A DNA stretch of 13,934 nucleotides, taken from the NCBI GenBank assembly GCA_913057765.1, contig CAJXPH010000049.1, positions 1-13,934 of the forward strand. The letters run 5' to 3'. Below, in pieces: positions 1 through 6,828 of this stretch. The translations under genes and the position numbers were made by a program. The stretch comes from an uncultured Campylobacteraceae bacterium (lineage in GTDB: Bacteria > Campylobacterota > Campylobacteria > Campylobacterales > Arcobacteraceae). How positions within the stretch are numbered: the stretch's first letter is position 1; every line of letters starts with the position of its first letter. Below the pieces are notes generated by a model, which saw nothing but the letters and a program-made list of their open reading frames with translations, had not been told where the DNA came from and ran no database searches.

Positions 1-50
1 GATCTACACTATCCTCTTCGTCGGCAGCGTCAGATGTGTATAAGAGACAG
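1..50 (+). other. Illumina Nextera i5-side adapter (not genomic)
   Basis: The first 50 bases are library adapter. Positions 1-9 are the tail of the P5 primer, 10-17 (TATCCTCT) are an 8-base index matching Nextera i5 index 503, 18-31 are the read-1 linker, and 32-50 are the 19-base transposon mosaic end AGATGTGTATAAGAGACAG. Genomic sequence starts at 51. Confidence 0.98.
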
Positions 51-122
51 GTAGAATCTAAAAAAGACCCATATATTCAAAAAATTGAAGACCTACTACA
101 AATAAAAGAAGAGATTTCTTAA
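51..122 (+). CDS. C-terminal fragment of an unknown protein (5' end missing)
   Basis: The first genomic bases are open in the frame that starts at 51 and end at TAA 120-122, giving 23 residues ending in the acidic/basic stretch QKIEDLLQIKEEIS. The tail looks helical and charged, possibly coiled coil. The stop lies inside a hairpin terminator (104-140), which supports this being the true 3' end of a gene rather than chance. The rest of the gene lies outside the contig because the adapter begins directly upstream. The fragment is too short to name a family. Confidence 0.6.
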   Translation, partial: VESKKDPYIQKIEDLLQIKEEIS

Positions 123-140
123 ATCTTTTCTTTTTCTTTT
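104..140 (+). terminator. AT-rich intrinsic terminator overlapping a stop codon
   Basis: AAAAGAAGAGATTT (104-117) pairs with AAATCTTTTCTTTT (121-134) around a 3-base loop. This gives 14 consecutive pairs with one G-U, followed by a T-rich run (135-140). The stop codon of the upstream gene fragment lies in the loop and right arm. The AT-rich stem followed by U's suits a low-GC genome. Confidence 0.7.
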
Positions 141-209
141 TAAACTAACAAGTAAATTACGCTATTTATTTTAATTTATTGTTTAAATAAATATTAAAAT
201 TATTTAAGG

Positions 210-215
210 TATAAT
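210..215 (+). promoter_or_regulatory. -10 box for the membrane protein gene
   Basis: A perfect TATAAT lies at 210-215 in AT-rich DNA, predicting transcription start near 222 and a leader of about 21 bases before the TTG start at 243. No clear -35 is visible, as is common in Campylobacterota sigma-70 promoters. A weak GGA at 232-234 is the only ribosome-binding candidate. Confidence 0.55.
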
Positions 216-242
216 CCGGAAAATTATTATTGGATTAAAACT

Positions 243-1271
243 TTGTATAAAAAAATTATAGTTAATACTTTTGATACTGTTTTTAAAAATAGTCAAGCAC
301 TTTTACAAAGATTACTTATACCTACAATATTAATATCTATTATTAACTTCTATGTTCCACAATTTATCACTTCAATTGATATTGACATAAAAAATTTAAA
401 CTTTGAGACAAATGAATCAATAATATCTTTAGCTTTAATCTTTTTATTAATTATGATAAATTTCTCTATTGCCATTACCACTCATAGAATTACAATACTA
501 GGGTCTTCTTCTGTACCAAAATTTGGATCATATATTTTTGGATTAAGAGAATTTAAATTTCTATTAAAAAGTATTTTAATGGTGATAATCATAGCAATTC
601 CAGTTGCCGTCTTAGTCTTTATCCCTTTCATAGGAATATTTCTTGCTATATTTATAGCTGTAATATTAACTGCAAGACTATCATTTATATATCCAGCTAC
701 TGCCTGCGATGAAGAATCATCTTTTTATACTTCTTGGAAACTTACAAAAGGACATTCACTATTAATCTTATTTTCAATGATTTTATTTCCTTTGATTTTT
801 TCTATAAGTGTAGGATTAGTTTATTCCCTACTAATCGAATTTTTGATAAAACTTATATCTCCTAATGTAAATATACTTTATTCTTTTCTAAATGTATTTA
901 TTACAGTTTTCTCTATTAGTGCATTATCCAGTGCATATTTATATATTAAACCAAGATCTCTAAATATATCTACTAAGAACGATTCAGAGCCAATAAGAGA
1001 TATAATTGAAAAAAAGAAAAAAGAATTACACAAAGTAATTATTCATGATAAACATAAAGTCACTTTTAAATCTTTAAAAAAAGAATTAGAAGATCAATAT
1101 AATAAAATTGGTTTTACAGATATAGCATATAATAGAAGCAATGCTTTTATTTTAAAAAATAATGATGATGAAGAGGCTTATATTTCATTACGGTATGAAA
1201 ATGATGAATTTACAATACAAACTCAAAAAACAAACAAACCTATTTTATTAATTTTGCAAAATAAACCTTAA
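243..1271 (+). CDS. Multi-pass membrane protein with soluble C-terminal domain, function unknown
   Basis: The 342-residue protein has about six hydrophobic helices in residues 20-235: roughly 21-43, 60-84, two within 108-145, 170-200 and 210-235. The stretch around 145-185 (RLSFIYPATACDEE, then SWKLTKGHS) resembles the pattern seen in YciC/GPDPase_memb-type membrane domains, where a cytoplasmic turn precedes a W-x-L-T-x-G motif. After a lysine-rich linker (about 255-280, EKKKKELHK) comes a soluble, mixed-charge domain of about 60 residues that I do not recognise. The start is TTG: no ATG or GTG exists in frame upstream before the stop at 195-197, and the TATAAT at 210-215 places the mRNA start just ahead of TTG 243. 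The gene appears to be transcribed alone, with a terminator at 1295-1334. Assignment as a membrane protein is secure; function is not. Confidence 0.85.
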   Translation: MYKKIIVNTFDTVFKNSQALLQRLLIPTILISIINFYVPQFITSIDIDIKNLNFETNESIISLALIFLLIMINFSIAITTHRITILGSSSVPKFGSYIFGLREFKFLLKSILMVIIIAIPVAVLVFIPFIGIFLAIFIAVILTARLSFIYPATACDEESSFYTSWKLTKGHSLLILFSMILFPLIFSISVGLVYSLLIEFLIKLISPNVNILYSFLNVFITVFSISALSSAYLYIKPRSLNISTKNDSEPIRDIIEKKKKELHKVIIHDKHKVTFKSLKKELEDQYNKIGFTDIAYNRSNAFILKNNDDEEAYISLRYENDEFTIQTQKTNKPILLILQNKP

Positions 1272-1294
1272 CTATAGGTAATATTTAATATTCT

Positions 1295-1334
1295 TTCTTA
1301 TAAAAAATATACAGTTATTTATAAGAATTTTTTT
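1295..1334 (+). terminator. Intrinsic terminator after the membrane protein gene
   Basis: TTCTTATAAA (1295-1304) pairs with TTTATAAGAA (1318-1327), a perfect 10-bp stem, and is followed by seven T's (1328-1334). It lies 24 bases after the stop codon at 1269-1271, which makes the membrane gene monocistronic. Confidence 0.75.
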
Positions 1335-1374
1335 AATATTAATAAGTGATTTTACTAATTTAATTTAAACTAAA

Positions 1375-1380
1375 TATAAT
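1375..1380 (+). promoter_or_regulatory. Possible distal -10 box of the ThDP-enzyme operon
   Basis: TATAAT at 1375-1380 would start transcription near 1387. The resulting leader of about 120 bases would carry the small hairpin ACGAC-TGT-GTCGT (1390-1402) and the large dyad at 1412-1463. It is one of two TATAAT boxes in the 239-base gap; the downstream one (1483-1488) is better placed for the gene. Confidence 0.35.
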
Positions 1381-1411
1381 ATTAGAAGTACGACTGTGTC
1401 GTTTATTCGCA

Positions 1412-1463
1412 CTTATTTAAAAATTGTTACATCATGATAATATTTTAACAACTTTTAAATAAG
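1412..1463. repeat. 18-bp inverted repeat upstream of the ThDP-enzyme gene
   Basis: The left arm 1412-1429 (CTTATTTAAAAATTGTTA) and right arm 1446-1463 (TAACAACTTTTAAATAAG) match at 17 of 18 positions, with the single mismatch at 1423/1452. They are separated by a 16-base spacer. No U-run follows, so it is not a standard intrinsic terminator. The repeat ends 20 bases before the proximal -10 box at 1483, so it would sit around and upstream of the -35 region, where an operator or activator site is expected. If the distal promoter is used it would instead be a leader RNA stem. Confidence 0.75.
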
Positions 1464-1482
1464 ATTGTGTGAAACTGCGATA

Positions 1483-1488
1483 TATAAT
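1483..1488 (+). promoter_or_regulatory. Proximal -10 box of the ThDP-enzyme/aldehyde dehydrogenase operon
   Basis: TATAAT at 1483-1488 predicts a start near 1495. The leader is then about 16 bases and includes the ribosome-binding sequence GGAGAG (1502-1507), 3 bases short of ATG 1511. Confidence 0.55.
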
Positions 1489-1510
1489 TTAAATAAAAAA
1501 TGGAGAGACA

Positions 1511-3166
1511 ATGAACGCATCAGATTTATTTATAAAAGCGTTAGAAAATGAAGGTGTTGAATATATTTTTGGTATTCCAGGAGAAGAAAATCTAGATTTA
1601 CTAGAAGCTCTTAGAAAATCAGATAAAATCAAACTAATTTTAACAAGACATGAACAAGGTGCAGGTTTTATGGCTGCAACTTATGGAAGATTAACAGGAA
1701 AAGTTGGAGTATGTATTTCAACTTTAGGACCTGGTGCTACTAACTTTACAACGGCAGCAGCTTATGCACAACTTGGTGCTATGCCAATGATGATGATTAC
1801 TGGTCAAAAACCAATTAAAAAATCAAAACAAGGTAGATTTCAAATTATTGATGTTGTTGGAATGATGAAACCACTAACTAAATATGCAAAAGTAGTTGTA
1901 AATGGAAATAACTCTCCAGCTATGATTAGAGAAGCATTTAAAATAGCTACAACTGAAAGACCAGGTGCTGTTCATATTGAATTCCCTGAAGATATTTCAG
2001 CTGAAGAAAATTGTGATGATAATATCTATCCTGTTCAAGAATTTGAATACCCTACAGCTAATAAAAAATCAATTGCTGATGCAATTAAAATGATTGAAAA
2101 AGCAAAAAGACCATTATTATGTGTTGGTAACGCTGCAAATAGATCTGAAGTATCTGGTATCTTAACTGATTTTGTTAATGAAACTGGAATTCCTTTCTTC
2201 TCTACTCAAATGGGAAAAGGTGTTATTGATGAAAACCACAAACTATGTCTTTCAACTGCAGCATTATCTAAAGATGACTTTATTCACTGTGCAATTGAAA
2301 GATCAGATTTAATTATTAATGTTGGTCATGATGTAATTGAAAAACCACCATTCTTTATGGAAAACAAGGAAGGTGCTACAAAAGTAATCCACTTAAACTA
2401 CTTCCCATCTGAAGTTGATGATACTTATTTCCCACATTTAGATGTTGTAGGTGATATTGGTTCAAGTATGGAAAAGATCACAAACAATGTTTCTAAACAA
2501 GATCATTGGGACTTTGATTACTATATTAGACTAGCAGATGAGATTAGAACAAGATTAGGTAAATATTTTGGAGATACAAGATTCCCAATTTTACCACAAA
2601 AAGCAGTAAGAACAATCAGACAAGCGTTAACAAGTGATGATGATATTGTAACACTTGATAATGGTGTATACAAAATTTGGTTTGCAAGAAACTATAGATG
2701 TGCTAAACCAAACACGTTATTATTAGATAATGCTCTTGCAACTATGGGTGCAGGTCTTCCTTCTGGTATGGCTGCTAAAATGGTAAATCCTGGTTCAAAA
2801 GTTGTTGCTGTTTGTGGTGATGGTGGATTCATGATGAATGACCAAGAGATGGAAACAGCTGTAAGACTTGGTATTGATATGACAGTAGTTATTCTTAATG
2901 ATAACTCATATGGAATGATTAAATGGAAACAAGCAGGTATGGGATTTGAAAACTTTGGACTTGATTTAGGTAACCCTGATTTTGTTATGTTTGCTGAATC
3001 ATTTGGAGCACATGGTTATAGACCAACATCTTGTGAAGACTTTGCTGAAACTTTAGAAAAATGTGTTAATTCAAAAGGTGTTCACCTTATTGATTTAGCT
3101 GTTGATTACTCACTTAATCACAAAATTTTAAATGAGTTATTAGCTGAAAAAGCTTGTATGCTATAA
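1511..3166 (+). CDS. ThDP-dependent enzyme, acetolactate-synthase-like; candidate 2-oxo acid decarboxylase
   Basis: At 551 residues this has the full three-domain plan of the ThDP/acetolactate synthase superfamily: pyrimidine-binding domain about 1-165, central domain about 190-320, and diphosphate-binding domain about 370-540. The catalytic glutamate is E48 in TRHEQGAGF. The metal/diphosphate motif starts at G436-D437-G438 and ends at N463-D464-N465, followed by SYGMIKWKQ. Automatic annotation would likely say acetolactate synthase large subunit, but there is no IlvN regulatory subunit or AlsD partner nearby. The next gene is an aldehyde dehydrogenase 30 bases downstream, which fits an enzyme that decarboxylates a 2-oxo acid and releases an aldehyde. 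Cyanobacterial 2-oxoglutarate decarboxylase (SYNPCC7002_A2770) is of this superfamily and is paired with succinic semialdehyde dehydrogenase (A2771). The start is supported by GGAGAG 4-9 bases upstream. Family is sure; substrate is inferred. Confidence 0.93.
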   Translation: MNASDLFIKALENEGVEYIFGIPGEENLDLLEALRKSDKIKLILTRHEQGAGFMAATYGRLTGKVGVCISTLGPGATNFTTAAAYAQLGAMPMMMITGQKPIKKSKQGRFQIIDVVGMMKPLTKYAKVVVNGNNSPAMIREAFKIATTERPGAVHIEFPEDISAEENCDDNIYPVQEFEYPTANKKSIADAIKMIEKAKRPLLCVGNAANRSEVSGILTDFVNETGIPFFSTQMGKGVIDENHKLCLSTAALSKDDFIHCAIERSDLIINVGHDVIEKPPFFMENKEGATKVIHLNYFPSEVDDTYFPHLDVVGDIGSSMEKITNNVSKQDHWDFDYYIRLADEIRTRLGKYFGDTRFPILPQKAVRTIRQALTSDDDIVTLDNGVYKIWFARNYRCAKPNTLLLDNALATMGAGLPSGMAAKMVNPGSKVVAVCGDGGFMMNDQEMETAVRLGIDMTVVILNDNSYGMIKWKQAGMGFENFGLDLGNPDFVMFAESFGAHGYRPTSCEDFAETLEKCVNSKGVHLIDLAVDYSLNHKILNELLAEKACML

Positions 3167-3196
3167 TAAGAAAAAATTAAAAAAAGAAGGATAAGA

Positions 3197-4588
3197 ATGA
3201 GTACAATTGAAGTAACATCACCATTTGATGATAGCGTTGTTGGATCTGTTCCATTTGGTTCAGTTCCGGAAGTAGAAGCAGCTTTAGAAAAAGCCAGAAC
3301 AACTTTTGATGACCATAAAAATGCTCTTCCTAAATATAAAAGAGTAGAGATTTTAGAAAAAGTTGTAGAGATTATGTCTTCACAAGTTCCAGAGTTAACA
3401 AAACTTTGTGCTAGTGAAGGTGGTAAACCTTGGATGGATTCTGAAGTTGAAGTATATAGAGCAATCAATGGTGTTAAACTAGCTATTGAAGCTTTAGGTG
3501 CTCAAGAAGGTAAAGAAATTGCAATGGGTCACACGGCTTCATCTGCAGGAAGAATGGCTTATACTTTCAAAGAACCTATTGGTGTTGTTGCGGCAGTTTC
3601 TGCATTCAATCACCCACTTAACTTAGCAATTCACCAAGTAATTCCTGCAATTGCTGTTGGTTGTTCTGTTATTATTAAACCTGCTACTCAAACTCCAATG
3701 TCAGCTATTAAAGTAGTTGAGATTTTAAAAGAGGCTGGTCTTCCTGATGGTTGGGCCCAAGCTGTAGTTTGTGATAGAAAAGGTGGGGAATTATTAGCTA
3801 CATCTCCAAAAGTAAATGCATTAACATTTATTGGTTCTGGTCCTGTTGGTTGGTACTTAAACTCTAAAGTTGCAAACGGTACTAGAGTTGCATTAGAGCA
3901 TGGTGGAGTTGCTCCTGTTATTGTTGAAGCTGACGCTGATATTGATGACTTAATTCCTTCAATTGGAAAAGGTGGTTTCTACCACGCTGGTCAAGTTTGT
4001 GTTTCTGTTCAAAGAGTATTTGTTCATGAATCAATTGCTGACGAAGTAGCTTCTAGACTTTCTGATTATGCGTCAAAATTAGTTGTAGGAGATCAATTAG
4101 ATCCTAAAACTGAAGTTGGTCCATTAATTAACAACAATGAAGTAAATAGAGTTGAAGAGTGGGTTAATGAAGCTGTTACTAAAGGTGGTAAAATTTTAAC
4201 AGGTGGGAAAAGAATTTCTGCATCATGTTATGAACCAACTGTAATTGTTAACCCTGCTGATGATGCTTTAGTTTCTACTAAAGAAGTATTCGGACCAGTT
4301 GTATGTATTTATTCATACTCTGATATTGAAGAAGCATTTGATAGAGCTAACTCTTTAGAAGTTTCTTTCCAAGCAGCTGTATTTACTAAAAATATTGATA
4401 CTGCTTTAAGAGCTGTAAAAAGATTAAATGGTACTGCTGTTATGGTAAATGACCATACTGCATTTAGAGTTGACTGGATGCCATTTGGAGGAGCTAAAGC
4501 TTCTGGACTTGGTATGGGTGGAATTCACCATTCTATGGAAGAGTGTTCAAATGAAAAAATGATGGTTATTAAATCACCAGTTTTATAA
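3197..4588 (+). CDS. NAD(P)-dependent aldehyde dehydrogenase; candidate succinic semialdehyde dehydrogenase
   Basis: This 463-residue protein is a complete ALDH superfamily member. Visible catalytic parts are N138 in FNHPLNL (oxyanion site), K161 in IIKPAT (cofactor ribose/phosphate contact), the nucleotide-fold motif G213-S-G-P-V-G218, general base E234 in LEHGG, nucleophile C268 in HAGQVC, and E363/F365 in KEVFGP (nicotinamide ribose). It oxidises an aldehyde to the acid in the cytoplasm. The start has AAGGA about 7 bases upstream, and the gene follows the ThDP enzyme with no terminator between, so the two are one operon. The partner suggests that its substrate is the aldehyde made by that enzyme, possibly succinic semialdehyde. 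Residue preferences that separate succinic semialdehyde, lactaldehyde and other ALDHs cannot be judged by eye. A strong terminator follows. Confidence 0.93.
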   Translation: MSTIEVTSPFDDSVVGSVPFGSVPEVEAALEKARTTFDDHKNALPKYKRVEILEKVVEIMSSQVPELTKLCASEGGKPWMDSEVEVYRAINGVKLAIEALGAQEGKEIAMGHTASSAGRMAYTFKEPIGVVAAVSAFNHPLNLAIHQVIPAIAVGCSVIIKPATQTPMSAIKVVEILKEAGLPDGWAQAVVCDRKGGELLATSPKVNALTFIGSGPVGWYLNSKVANGTRVALEHGGVAPVIVEADADIDDLIPSIGKGGFYHAGQVCVSVQRVFVHESIADEVASRLSDYASKLVVGDQLDPKTEVGPLINNNEVNRVEEWVNEAVTKGGKILTGGKRISASCYEPTVIVNPADDALVSTKEVFGPVVCIYSYSDIEEAFDRANSLEVSFQAAVFTKNIDTALRAVKRLNGTAVMVNDHTAFRVDWMPFGGAKASGLGMGGIHHSMEECSNEKMMVIKSPVL

Positions 4589-4608
4589 TAAACTTCTATA
4601 AATAATCT

Positions 4609-4642
4609 AAAAAGGAGAGAGTTTTTACTTTCTCCTTTTTTT
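4609..4642 (+). terminator. Strong intrinsic terminator after the aldehyde dehydrogenase gene
   Basis: AAAAAGGAGAGAGT (4609-4622) pairs with ACTTTCTCCTTTTT (4627-4640) around a TTTT loop, 14 pairs with one G-U. The T run continues through 4642. It begins 20 bases after the stop codon. The A-run on the left arm would also give a U-run on the opposite strand. Confidence 0.88.
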
Positions 4643-4716
4643 ATGCCTTCTCTTTTATAAACTTAAATACAACTTCAGAAAAATCATTTTTAAGCACTTT
4701 CGTATGAGTCTTTTGG

Positions 4717-4722
4717 TATAAG
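4717..4722 (+). promoter_or_regulatory. Possible -10 box for sucCD
   Basis: TATAAG at 4717-4722 lies 40 bases before the sucC start, in the only gap (4589-4762) after the previous terminator, so a sucCD promoter must be nearby. The box is imperfect and no -35 is clear. Confidence 0.35.
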
Positions 4723-4762
4723 TTCCTTTTTGAAACAAAGATAAAATTTAAAAGGATACTTT

Positions 4763-5932
4763 ATGAATCTTCATGAATACCAAGCGAAGAATTTATATAG
4801 AAAATATGATATTCCTACAACAAAAGGAAAATTACTTACTCATCCATCACAACTTGATGATATTTTAAGAAATATTGGAAAAGATAAATGGGTTATAAAA
4901 GTCCAAGTTCATGCCGGTGGACGTGGAAAAGCTGGAGGAGTTGTTCTTGTAGATTCAAAATATGAGGCAAATGAAGAAGTAAGAAGACTGTTAGGAAGTA
5001 GATTAGAAACTCACCAAACAACAGGTGACGGACAACCAATAAACTCAATTTTTATTGAAGAACCTTGTGATATTCTTGATGAAATCTATTTAGCTTTTGC
5101 AGTAGATAGAACAACACAAAGAATAATCATCATTACTTCAAGTGAAGGTGGTATGGAAATTGAGGAAGTTGCTGAAAAAACTCCTGAGAAGATATTAAGA
5201 AATCCTATTAATCCTATTGTTGGAATTATGCCTGCTCAATGTAGACAAATATGTGACGATTTAGAATTAGATAAAACTCTGTCTGCACAAATGATTGATT
5301 TAATGCAAAAGATGTATAAAATGTTTGTAGAAAATGATCTTTCACTTATTGAGGTAAATCCACTTGTGATTACAAAACAAGGTTACTTAATGTGTCTTGA
5401 TGGAAAAATTCAAGTTGATAATTCAGCATTATACAGACAGCCAAAAATGAATGAAATTAGAGATGAGTCACAAGAAGATGAAAGAGAATTAAAAGCTGAA
5501 AAATTAGATTTAAATTATATTTCACTTGATGGAAATATTGCCTGTATGGTAAATGGTGCAGGTCTTGCAATGGCAACTATGGATTTAATTAAAACTCATG
5601 GAGGGGAACCTGCAAACTTTTTAGATGTTGGGGGAAGTGTAAATGAAAAAAGAGTTATTCAGGCTTTTGAAATTATTCTATCAGATAAAAAAGTAAATGG
5701 CATTTTAGTGAATATTTTTGGGGGTATCGTAAGATGTGATATTATCGCTTCTGGTATTATCTCAGCAGCTGAAAAAATGAATTTAGATATTCCAATTGTT
5801 GTAAGACTTGAAGGAACTAATGCAGCTGAAGGTCTTGACCTTATTAGGAATTCAGATGTTTTAGTTTATGAAGAATCAAACTTAGATAAAGCTGCACAAA
5901 AAGTTATTGAACTTACAAAAGGAGCAAACTAA
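4763..5932 (+). CDS. sucC: Succinyl-CoA synthetase (ADP-forming) beta subunit
   Basis: The 389-residue length matches E. coli SucC (388). The N-terminal ATP-grasp domain opens with NLHEYQAKNLY and carries the glycine-rich loop GGRGKAGG (52-59). The acidic metal-binding segment EVNPLVI lies near residue 200. The C-terminal CoA-ligase domain has GGEPANFLDVGG (around 275-286), NIFGGIVRCD (from 317) and RLEGTNAAEG near 350. With SucD it interconverts succinyl-CoA and succinate with ADP/ATP or GDP/GTP in the cytoplasm. In the TCA cycle this is the substrate-level phosphorylation step; in the reductive direction it activates succinate. The start has AAAAGGA about 7 bases upstream. The stop TAA shares its last A with the sucD ATG, so translation is coupled. 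The previous operon's product, if succinate, would feed the same pool. Confidence 0.97.
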   Translation: MNLHEYQAKNLYRKYDIPTTKGKLLTHPSQLDDILRNIGKDKWVIKVQVHAGGRGKAGGVVLVDSKYEANEEVRRLLGSRLETHQTTGDGQPINSIFIEEPCDILDEIYLAFAVDRTTQRIIIITSSEGGMEIEEVAEKTPEKILRNPINPIVGIMPAQCRQICDDLELDKTLSAQMIDLMQKMYKMFVENDLSLIEVNPLVITKQGYLMCLDGKIQVDNSALYRQPKMNEIRDESQEDERELKAEKLDLNYISLDGNIACMVNGAGLAMATMDLIKTHGGEPANFLDVGGSVNEKRVIQAFEIILSDKKVNGILVNIFGGIVRCDIIASGIISAAEKMNLDIPIVVRLEGTNAAEGLDLIRNSDVLVYEESNLDKAAQKVIELTKGAN

Positions 5933-6801
5933 TGGCTATTTTAATTGATAAAAATACAAAAGTATTAGTTCAAGGTTTAACAGGTTCACAAGCTAGTTTC
6001 CATACTCAAAGAGCAATTGCATATGGAACAAATGTAGTAAGTGGTGTAGTTCCAGGTAGACGTGGACAAACTCATCTAGACCTTCCAATTTATAACACTG
6101 TGGAATGTGCTAAAAGACTTACAGGAGCAACTGCTTCTATTATCTATGTACCAGCTCCTTTTTGTAAAGATTCAATTATAGAAGCAAGTGAAAATGGTAT
6201 TGAAACAATTGTATGTATCACAGAAGGAATTCCAACTATTGATATGCTTGATGTAAAAGCTGCAATTGATTTAAATGGTTCAAGACTTATTGGTCCAAAC
6301 TGTCCAGGAATTATAACTCCAGGACAATGTAAAATGGGGATTATGCCTGAGTCAATTCATATGCCAGGATCAGTTGGAATTATTTCAAGATCGGGTACAT
6401 TAACATATGAAGCAGTAAATCAATCAACTATCGCAGGTTTTGGACAAAGTACTTGTGTAGGTATTGGTGGAGATCCAGTTCCTGGTTCAGATTTTATTGA
6501 TATGTTAAGAATGTTTCAAGATGATCCTGAAACAAAAGCAATTGTAATGATTGGTGAAATTGGTGGAGCAAAAGAAGAAGCAGCTGCTGAATTTATAAAA
6601 CAATATGTAACTAAACCTGTTGTTTCATATATTGCAGGAGTTACTGCTCCAAAAGGTAAAAGAATGGGTCATGCTGGCGCAATTATTGATGGGGGTAAAG
6701 GAACTGCTGAGGATAAATATGCCGCACTTGAACAAGCAGGTGTAGCAACAGTTAGAACTATTACTCAAATTGGTGATGCTTTAAAAGAAGTACATCCATA
6801 A
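5932..6801 (+). CDS. sucD: Succinyl-CoA synthetase (ADP-forming) alpha subunit
   Basis: The 289 residues match E. coli SucD (289). The N-terminal CoA-binding Rossmann domain shows VQGLTGSQASFHT (13-25), the family's conserved start. GPNCPG (121-126) lies before the flavodoxin-like ligase domain. The phosphohistidine is H247 in RMGHAGAI, the catalytic residue that passes phosphate between nucleotide and succinate. The ATG overlaps the sucC stop by one base and has AAAAGGAG (5917-5924) inside the end of sucC as its ribosome-binding site. It ends directly at the hairpin 6801-6828. Nothing is missing or unusual. Confidence 0.97.
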   Translation: MAILIDKNTKVLVQGLTGSQASFHTQRAIAYGTNVVSGVVPGRRGQTHLDLPIYNTVECAKRLTGATASIIYVPAPFCKDSIIEASENGIETIVCITEGIPTIDMLDVKAAIDLNGSRLIGPNCPGIITPGQCKMGIMPESIHMPGSVGIISRSGTLTYEAVNQSTIAGFGQSTCVGIGGDPVPGSDFIDMLRMFQDDPETKAIVMIGEIGGAKEEAAAEFIKQYVTKPVVSYIAGVTAPKGKRMGHAGAIIDGGKGTAEDKYAALEQAGVATVRTITQIGDALKEVHP

Positions 6802-6828
6802 AATTAAGAGGAAAGTTCCTCTTAATTT
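6801..6828. terminator. Bidirectional hairpin between sucD and the DsrE-like gene
   Basis: AAATTAAGAGG (6801-6811) pairs perfectly with CCTCTTAATTT (6818-6828) around AAAGTT. The hairpin shares its first base with the sucD stop codon and abuts the stop codon of the leftward gene (6829-6831), so it can end both convergent transcripts. The U-runs on both sides are short. Confidence 0.75.

Noticed and set aside
1295..1463. Calling the 1412-1463 dyad a terminator of the membrane protein gene
   Set aside because: It lacks a U-run and a better terminator with seven T's already lies at 1295-1334.
1511..3166. Naming the ThDP enzyme ilvB/alsS
   Set aside because: No regulatory subunit, acetolactate decarboxylase or branched-chain genes nearby; the ALDH partner argues for another reaction, so no symbol is given.
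3118..3468. Minus-strand open frame of 116 codons
   Set aside because: It is antisense to the end of the ThDP-enzyme gene and the start of the ALDH gene, both with clear catalytic motifs; no family features of its own.
4644..4760. 39-codon minus-strand open stretch with plausible composition between ALDH and sucC (stop at 4641-4643)
   Set aside because: No ATG start, no ribosome-binding site leading to an in-frame start, and it ends inside the terminator; a gene remnant is possible but not supported.
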